This document shows, piece after piece, positions 56,631-64,000 of a stretch of 64,000 nucleotides of DNA. Location: NCBI GenBank assembly GCA_964019695.1, contig OZ026517.1, positions 75,005,365-75,069,364 on the forward strand. Direction: 5' to 3'. A program made the position numbers and the translations under genes. The notes under the pieces are model-generated. The model was not told the origin of the DNA. It did not search any database and saw only the letters and a list, made by a program, of their open reading frames with translations. Within the stretch, counting starts at the first letter, position 1. The number at the start of each line of letters is the position of its first letter. The DNA is from Loripinus fragilis (taxonomy: Eukaryota > Mollusca > Bivalvia > Lucinida > Lucinidae).

Positions 56631-58564
56631 CCTAACAAAAGAGCCACAGAATTATATTTCACATTTTGTGTGATATGGGGTTACCATGTTCAAAACTCAA
56701 CAACTCAAAGCTTATAAAAGATAGAAACATAATATTTGCAGTTTCCAAAAGGTACATAAACATTCTTTAATACAAAATGAGTAAGTAAGCACATTCACAT
56801 TAAAAGAAAATCAAACTATATTAGTTTCATAAATCATTTATATGGGAATAATGAAAAAAAAGTAAAATACGTAACACTTTGGGGTGCATATTTGTTTTCA
56901 AAGATCCATATCTGTGATGCAAAAATAGCTTACTTGGATGATATAGCCAAATTCGAAATCTTACCGTATGGTTTGCACTTTTCAGAAGTCATGTCATTTA
57001 CTAAAATTATCAAAGATGTTTATGGGTAATATGTATAATTGGCTGTTACAGGGTAATGGTGCCATTACCAGAGTGCTAGCATATTGCAAAATCCTTGCAA
57101 GATAAATCTGATAGAGGACTAATAAGTTGTATATGAAAATTCTTTAAAACCCTTGGATAATATATGAAGATTTGCTCTAGAACTTCTACCTGATGGGTTT
57201 TCTTTGATCTTTTAAGTTGTTACTCACACATTGCACTGAATGTTACAAACTTTCCATGAGTATTATGTCAACTATATTTGATGTCTCTATAAAAGAAAGG
57301 AGGGTTTATGGTAGTTTATGTTTGAGTTACTTCCTCAGCAAATGAGCCAGAGTAAAAAGAAGTACATGAACCTGTGCAAGCATGCAAATAAGTACAAGCA
57401 GGTCGTGTTGGAGACCATATCTTGAATGTTTAATAGTATTCAGAGAGTAACGTATGTAACCTGGGCTGTAAAATAGTGAAAGACACTGCAATAAGGAACT
57501 TTAATTCATTTGAATTGCAGCCTAATAGATTTACTATATTCACTGACGGGTGTAATACATGTATAGCCAATAACTGCCATACTGATACTTGGAAATAACA
57601 TATGAAACACTAAGTAACATATACAACTGCAAATACTCAATACATTTATAAAATAAATGCTAAAATTATGAACTGTGCTATAAGAAGTTCTTAAACCTGT
57701 GTCAGACTTCAAAAAAAGTGTGAATATGTCATGTTGGAGACAGTATCAGGAAAATTTAATGTTATTTTAGGGGGTAACGTACATAACATGATGTTACCCG
57801 CTAACGCTGCCACTCTCAGAGGGCTTACATATTTCATTTTGTGGCTTATATAATGTAGTATCTGGAAATCATAGTGTACGAAATTCCCCCTGGGGGGAAG
57901 TGGGCTCTATAGCCAGTGCAAGGCCTGGAGAATTACATTTTACACTTTTCTGTGATATGGGGGTACCATGTTCATCATCTAATAACTCAAAAAGTATATA
58001 AGATAGAAATGTAATGTTTGCAGTTTTAAAAAGGGAAATAAAACATCTTTAATGTAATGCCAAATTATTGAACATAAACTGGTTTTAATAAAATTGAAGA
58101 CAAACTATATTAGATGCATTTATCATTTAAAAGGGGGTTCAATGAAAAAATGTAACATACACTACATCTGTGGTGACTATATTTGTTTTTAAATGTCATT
58201 ATCTGTGGCCCAGTAATAGCTTATTTAGAAAATATAACCAATGTGGAAATCTTACCTTATCTTCTGCACTTTTCTGAAGTCTTAAAAAGAATTTTAATTA
58301 TCAAACATTTTGTAGGGTAACGTATGTAACATGCCCCCTGGGGGGAGGTAAACCATATCCAGCCAGTGGCCTATGGGCTTTGATGCCACAAAACCCGTCT
58401 TTTGGGTTTCCAACAAAGTGAGGCTTAAATGAGTCTCCTCAGCTACAGAGACTCGAGAAAAATTAAACTTCACCTGTGGCAAGTTAATATGATAATTTCC
58501 AAAAAGAGAATAACAATGACCCTGATCAGTCTGTCAGTCTGACAAATGGTAGCTAAATGAAGGT

Positions 58565-58612
58565 CAAAAGTATTGCAGAATGCTCCCCTTGGAGCATTCT
58601 GCAATACTTTTG
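58565..58612. repeat. Perfect hairpin, 22-base arms
   Basis: CAAAAGTATTGCAGAATGCT against AGCATTCTGCAATACTTTTG with a loop of four bases. No mismatch, so probably young or constrained. Confidence 0.9.
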
Positions 58613-58788
58613 CCCTGCATTAAGTGATGATTAGTCTTGAAAGCCAATTTTTGTTCTTTTTTGAGTAGCCATTTAACACAGAATTTTCTGTACTGCTCAG
58701 ACACATGTCAATACATGAAAATAGTTGAAGACTCAAATTAACCCTTTTCATTTGGGACACCTACAAATACATGTAGATACTTTGGTAT

Positions 58789-58850
58789 ACAGTGAAAACC
58801 CAGATGAAATGCCTGACATAATGCAGCATTTCATCAGGGTCTGCACTGTT
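58789..58850. repeat. Foldback palindrome, core GAAATGC
   Basis: ACAGTGAAAACCCAGATGAA...GCATTTCATCAGGGTCTGCA...CTGTTT. Typical family member. Confidence 0.85.
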
Positions 58851-58867
58851 TGCAATAATAAAATTTA

Positions 58868-59305
58868 ACTAGAGGACCTGACGGTCCTGAAGCGCTCACC
58901 TGATCTCCTTAATAATGTTAAAATAGGTAAAGATCAGCTACGGCTTATAATGAAACATATTTTGTTCCATCAAACAGCCCAGTGATTTCATTTGAACAAA
59001 CTTGGTAGGCCCCACATCCTCAATGCTACATACCAAGTCCCAAGGTCACCAGCCTTCTTGTTCTGGAGAAGATTTTTAAAAGGTACCATATATGGGCTTG
59101 GCGGGTATCTTGGTCATGTGACCAGGATCATTTTGAACAAACTTGGGTCCCCCCAATCGTGAGGAGTCTTCATATGAAATTTGAGTTTAATTGGCCCAGT
59201 GGTTTCAGAGGAGAAGATGTTTGAAAATGTTGACGGACGGATGGACGGACGGAGTGACTGGTATACTATTAGCTCACCCATGAGCATTCAGCTCAGGTGA
59301 GCTAA
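58868..59305. repeat. Dispersed repeat ending in CTCAGGTGAGCTA, copy 2
   Basis: It starts CTAGAGGACCTGACGGTCCTG with GCGCTCACCTGAT. The middle carries TGAACAAACTTGG twice and GACGGACGGATGGACGGACG. It ends TTAGCTCACCCATGAGC...GCTCAGGTGAGCT. Relative of 43112-43541. Confidence 0.7.
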
Positions 59306-59587
59306 AAACAAATCTTAATAACAGAAATGTGTCATAATTTAGAAATTTCTACCTGTCACCCCATAAGTACCAGTTAGGCAATTCCATACTTATTCTGTCA
59401 AGAAGTATGGGAAAGTCCATTAGAATGAAAAGGGTTAAAAAAGAAAAATTTAATCTCACTATAGAAAGCTTCACAGACTTGTTCCAAGACTGGGCTTTAT
59501 AGATGTTAATAGTTTCGGGGTGTACGACTGCATGAAAATGTACAAAAACGGGGAAAGTGTGCGTTTTTGTGCGCGTTATTCTCTGCT

Positions 59588-59682
59588 TAATACTGGTCAA
59601 CCCAGGAAAACCCATCCTGACATAACTGAAAAATTGCTCACTGGGACGTAAAGAATCAAATCAAACAAAATCAACAAAATTG
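59588..59682 (+). mobile_element. 3' tail of a SINE
   Basis: ACTGGTCAACCCAGGAAAAC ... CACTGGGACGTAAAGAATC, then AAATCAAACAAAAT. It matches the tails at 2062-2225 and 24083-24170; the head is absent. Confidence 0.65.
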
Positions 59683-59689
59683 AACTTTC

Positions 59690-60610
59690 ATATGGCACTT
59701 TAAGAAGTTTATATTGTTAAATGTGCCTTCATCTCATTCTTGAAAGTATCTGGATTCCACTGCACAATTTGGCGGCAACGTTTTCAAATATTTCAAAATT
59801 ATTTTTCAATTCTACTGATGAGGTGAGATCTCCATATTAATTAGCACCAACTCTTAATATGTTTATCACCTAGTGTCGTCTGCTGATAACTTTTGCAAAC
59901 AGTTTGGACCCAGATCAGGATCCAAACTGTTTGACATAGAGGATCTTACACAAGTGATCATTTATATGAAACTTATTAACCAAGCCTTTGGCAAGTTTAG
60001 TGTAGTTTCAGTGTAAGATTCTGTTTATCATATGATTTTATTGCCTTCAAAGTTTGTTTATTTCAATGAAAATTTGCATTGTTGTAACGGATGTGGTCAT
60101 GATGTTACTTGTTCCTGCTGAAAGTGTTATCTAACGTGGTCATAACATTATTTATGACATGACGTTGTCCACTGAATAACAGAAACATCATATGATAAAC
60201 TCTGAATTGCATTCTTGAAATAATTTTTCGAAACAGTTGATTTTTAAAAAAATCAGCAGACGACAAAAAAGCATGAAAAATGATCCAGGGGGCAATGAGT
60301 TGATATGTGTACAACCTTCTCATCAAATTATTTATTAGCTATTTTGTAAGAAGCAATATTCACATTTTATCTCTTTAACTCTTTGCATGCTGGGTAATTT
60401 GTCACAACTTTCTTGTCGTCTGCTGACTTCATGCAATATTAACTTTTTTCAAAACGTTCTTTCAGGAACACAATCAGAGTGTCAGTTCCAAAAAGACAAA
60501 ATGCAAAAGAGTTAAAATATCCTTTCAGAATGATTTTCATTTGCAAAAGCAGACATGTTTTAGTGACAAGATGGACAGACGACCATGGAAAAAATGATAG
60601 ATGTATACAG
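59690..60610. other. No gene; foldback remnants
   Basis: 59896-59933 is a perfect CAAACAGTTTGGA/TCCAAACTGTTTG pair of the foldback family, flanked by CGTCTGCTGATAACTTTTG. 60385-60495 is a flank-only remnant (CATGCTGGGTAATTTG, CGTCTGCTGACTTC). Confidence 0.55.
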
Positions 60611-60754
60611 TAAAACCTGTCTTAAGCGGCCACTCAAAAAACACCAAAAATTGTTTTTCAATACAGATTATCCCTTTTGACCTTCATTAAGCTACAATTT
60701 GTCTTTAAGACCTTTATTTTGTCTATTTTGAGTGGCTGCTTAAGACAGGTTTTA
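60611..60754. mobile_element. 144-bp MITE with 26-bp terminal inverted repeats (TAAAACCTGTCTTAAG)
   Basis: TAAAACCTGTCTTAAGCGGC and CACTCAAA against TTTGAGTG and GCTGCTTAAGACAGGTTTTA. TA-bounded, consistent with a Tc1/mariner/pogo-type non-autonomous element. Confidence 0.85.
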
Positions 60755-61156
60755 AGGCGGTGGATCTGTTGTTGTTGACTTTTTGTTTGTTGTTACTCCC
60801 ATTGTGGGAGTCTGCCATTGTTCTTTGTTTTGTTGTACGTTACTTTATGTCCATTCTAGTTTTGCAATCATCTTGATAGGGAAGAGAGAGCTGGTTGCTT
60901 TACTTAGTTTGTCTTCCTGGTGTCTCGTGATGGTTGTGTGGCTCTTCCTTGCAGTGCCATGGGTTTGTCTGCGGTTTGTGATTGTGGTACTTCCTGATCA
61001 TACTCACTATTTTTTATTGTAATATCAATCCACAATAAGCAGATCAACTTTGGCCTTGATTCCTCAAAGGACCATTTTTGTGGCTCAGATAGATAGATAG
61101 ATTTCTTTATTTCCTCCTGCTAGGAGAGTTACAGAAACACATACCGGTATACAAAT

Positions 61157-61405
61157 TACTCCCGTACGCCTTCGATCCTGGTCAGGTCCCATACTTTCCT
61201 GGAGATTGATCATGAAATGATTTCTAAGGCCATTCTCCTCCCTTTGGCGGATTCAAGAAGGGTTGTTGTCAGTTACAAGCGAAAGTATGTGCACAAAGTA
61301 GTGGTTAACTGCTTAGTCAAGCTTGGTGAACTGACCATCCCGACATGACCATACATTTTTGTAGTTGTTGACTGGGATGTAAAGCACAAAACCAACTAAC
61401 TAACT
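61157..61405 (+). mobile_element. SINE, second family, 5'-truncated
   Basis: From a B-box-like CCTTCGATCCTGG through CCCATACTTTCCTGGAG, GATTGATCATGAAAT, TTCAAGAAGGGTTG and AGTTACAAGCGAAAGTATG to the tail TGTTGACTGGGATGTAAAGC and ACTAACTAACT. Preceded by a short GATA repeat at about 61086. Confidence 0.85.
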
Positions 61406-61465
61406 CCTATGGGACCTCATGTGATAAAGATTTTTCAATGAATTACAATTAAAACTATAAAATAT

Positions 61466-62770
61466 AGCAAGAAGTGAGCAAAGCTCACATACCCCCGGCG
61501 GTAGCCATCAGAGGTTGTAACACTTTCAGAGAAAAGACAAAATTGTCAAAGATTTCATAATCCTAAATGAGAAAACTTTGATGAAAAATGCCCATATGTG
61601 TTATAAAAGAGTGACAGAAGGAAAAATTGAAAATTTGAAAAAAAGAAGGCAAAATGAGGATTAGCACCTTAGTTTTCATTTACACAATACACTTCTACGT
61701 GAAAGGACACAAATAATTTCATACTCCTAAATCAAGTAGTTGCTGAGAAAACTCTTGACAAAAAACATCCATATGTATTATATAGGAGTGACAGAAGGAA
61801 AAATTGAAAAAGAAGCCAAAATGAGCTTTAGCATCTTTGTTTTCATTTACACAATACACTTAGCCTACTTGAAGGTGTACACTAAATTTGAAAACACTGG
61901 CTCAAATAGGAGCCGAGAGATCTGTGACAGAAATTTTCATTGGAGAGAAAGAAAAATGAATAAATAAAGAGACTGATAAGCAATATGTGGCTGTTCTTTT
62001 GTGACACAGTACAACTAATCACTATCAAGCTTTGTACCAAATTTCAGAATCTTAACTCAAGTATATAGTTGCTGAGAAATCTTTGACAGAAAAATTGTCT
62101 ATATGTATTATATAAGAGTGAAAGAAGGAAAAAATGAAAATTTGAAAAAAGAAGCAAAATGAGGATTAGCATCTTAATTTCCATTTACACAGTACACTTT
62201 GCCTTCCTGAAGGTGTACACAAAATTTGAAAACAATGGCTCCAATAGGAGCTGAGAAATCTGTGACAGAAATTTCCAATGGAGAGAAAGAAAAATGAACA
62301 AATAAAAGGACTGATAAGCAATATGCGGCTGTTCTTTTCTTACATAATACAACTAATCACTATCAAGCTTTGTACCAAATTTCAGAGTCCTAACTCAAGT
62401 GGTTGCTGAGAAATCTTTGATAGAAAAAATGTCCATATGTATTATATAAGAGAGAAAGAAGGAAAAAATGAAAATTTGAAAAAAGAAGGCAAAATGAGGA
62501 TTAGCATCTTAATTTCCATTTACACAGTACACTTTGCCATCCTGAAGATGTACACAAAATTTGAAAACACTGGCTCCAATAGGAGCAGAGAAATCTGTGA
62601 CAGAAATTTCCATTGGAGAGAAAGAAAAATGAACAAATAAAGGGACTGATAAGCAATATGTGGCTGTTCTTTTGTTACACAATACAACTCATCACTATCA
62701 TAGTGCTGCAGCAAAGCAGTAAAAAGTGAGCTAGTTTTCGAGATGGTGGTCCCCACAGGGTAACAAGCAG
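61466..62770. repeat. Element with about three internal tandem units of roughly 330 bp
   Basis: TTGCTGAGAAA recurs at 61740, 62069 and 62403 (spacing 329 and 334), followed each time by CATATGTATTATATA, GAAGGAAAAA, GCATCTT, TTCATTTACACA and GGAGAGAAAGAAAAATGAA. A shorter first unit starts at about 61570. The beginning AAGTGAGCAAAGCTCAC is a small hairpin, and the end is AGTGAGCTAGTTTTCGAG. The repeated short plus-strand frame across the units is a repeat product, not a gene. Confidence 0.8.
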
Positions 62771-62836
62771 CAACATACATCAAATTAAAGCTAAGAGTCT
62801 CCCAAATTAAAAAATGCATGATGCCACCTCGGTATG

Positions 62837-63872
62837 TCGGGGCGTAAAATTTTACGAGTCATTAAAAAAGGGCACCCATACAAATTAATAACTTTACTGA
62901 TCAAACTTAATTTAAACCTGAGATCAAAAACATTGCTAAAGTTGGTATAATATGAACACTAAATGATACAGAAGGATGTTAGAAATACTTTGCATCATAA
63001 ATGAGATGCAAATAAGTCCAAATACACTAACGATGAAAGGTCATTAGGTACATTAGTCACGAAAACCCATGATTTTCTAGAATTCTTTTTGACAAATGAT
63101 CCTCCTTAGGTATAAAAGAATTGAAAACAAGTTTAAATATTATCAATGACATCTAGGAAGCAAACAGTGCAAAATGTCACTACCATTTATTGGGGCGAAA
63201 AAAATTATGGCCCACCAAAAAAGGGTATCCATACAAGTAATAACTTTACTGATAAAAATCCATTTAAACCAATGCTCAAAAGCATTGCTAATGTTGGCAT
63301 TATATGAACATTAAATGATACACGAGGGTGCTAAACTATTATTAATCATATGCAAGGTTCATATAAGTCCAAATACACCAATGCAGAAAGGTCATTAAGT
63401 ACATTAGTCACGAAAACCCATGATTTTCTAGAATTCTTTTTGACAAATGATCCTCCTTAGGTATAAATGTATTGAAAACAAGTTTAAATATTATCAATGA
63501 CATCTGGGAAGCAAGCAGTGCAAAATGTCACTACCATTTATTGGGGCGTAAAATTTTATGACCCACCAAAAAAGGGTATCCATGCAAGTAATAACTTTAC
63601 TGATAAAAATCAGTTTAAACCAATGATTAAACGCATTGCTGAAGTTGGCATATGAACACTGAGGGTGCTTAACTATTATCAATCGTATGTAAGGTTCATA
63701 TAAGTCCAAAATACGCCATGGTGAAAGGTCATTAAGTACATTAGTCATGAAAACCCATGATTTTGTAGAATTATTTCTGGCAAATGATCTCTTTTGGTAT
63801 AAATGTATTGAATACAAGTTAAAATGTTAAAAACTGACATCTGGTAAGCAAAATGTGCATGATGCCTCTTCC
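62837..63872. repeat. Tandem repeat, three units of about 352 bp
   Basis: GGGGCG at 62839, 63192 and 63543 (spacing about 352) begins each unit. Shared blocks are AATAACTTTACTGAT, GAAAGGTCATTA, GTACATTAGTCA, CGAAAACCCATGATTTT, GACAAATGATC and TATCAATGACATCT. The last unit is more diverged and ends near 63872. Satellite-like or an element with internal repeats. Confidence 0.8.
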
Positions 63873-64000
63873 AAATGAATAGATGATACATTAATGGTTT
63901 ATTCATTTAGCAAAATCCTTATCAGATTTTATTAATGTAATATGTGGGAAGAATTTTTGTCAAGGACATTGACGGAAACGTTCCAACTTTTGCAAAAAGT

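Larger units (their letters stand above)
53768..58373. mobile_element. Composite DNA transposon with repeated terminal and subterminal inverted repeats
   Basis: The left end TAGGCCTTGAGCTGGCTATA with CCCCCC...GTACACTATGATTT, ACATTATATAAG and CCCTCTGGGAGTGGCAGCG is matched inverted by 57720-57926. Subterminal modules of about 300 bases recur twice on the left (53930-54190 and 54230-54530) and twice inverted on the right (57360-57480 and 57490-57790). A third right-hand terminus, GGGGGGAGG...CAGCCAGTGGCCTA, closes at 58373. 56640-57050 and 57935-58330 are direct repeats of about 400 bases. A palindromic word close to GTAACGTATGTAAC marks the module junctions. The centre holds a broken protein gene. 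Confidence 0.8.

Noticed and set aside
61740..62640. Repeated short plus-strand frames with ENTGSNRSREICDRNF
   Set aside because: They repeat with the 330-bp tandem unit and have no start context; repeat product, not a gene family.

Overview
This window is AT-rich, intron-bearing, repeat-saturated animal DNA, most likely from a bivalve mollusc. The grounds are a type-1 cystatin gene split over 9 kb, tRNA-derived SINEs with a Nin/MetaSINE-like core, Penelope and LINE reverse transcriptase remains, and many short foldback elements of a style I associate with bivalve genomes. The taxon call is inference. Nothing looks bacterial: there are no operons, no ribosome-binding sites and no long intact bacterial-type ORFs.

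Two host genes can be supported. (1) A minus-strand 3'-terminal coding exon (6480-7607) opens right after a very good splice acceptor and encodes 375 residues of a basic, Ser-rich protein I do not recognise. Its upstream exons were not found. (2) A complete plus-strand stefin (cystatin B-like) coding sequence lies in three exons (42297-42362, 44577-44681, 51202-51357). Both introns are phase 0 and the product is 108 residues with the QVVAG inhibitory loop.

The rest is mobile DNA. Retroelements: a decayed YLDD-type reverse transcriptase (10280-11480), a Penelope-like GIY-YIG endonuclease tail (31715-33000), a minus-strand LINE RT (37555-38695) with a smaller related piece (33715-34300), and a better preserved plus-strand LINE RT (39950-42165) broken by a 163-bp DNA element and one stop codon. 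SINEs of at least two tRNA-derived families lie at 2062, 16672, 24083, 27385, 42676, 52252, 59588 and 61157. DNA transposon relics include a nested pair at 35066-36946 whose inner element carries five X-box-like motifs, long inverted repeats at 45381-46733 and 48015-49140, and a composite element (53768-58373) around the remains of an unidentified protein gene.

A large group of foldback palindromes with conserved outer arms (around GCAAACAGTG...CACTGTTTGC) and variable cores occurs more than twenty times. The last 2.5 kb holds two tandem repeat blocks with periods of about 330 and 352 bp. Most long stretches between named features hold no recognisable gene. The stefin introns and 3' region are packed with inverted repeats, so the primary transcript should contain several long hairpins.
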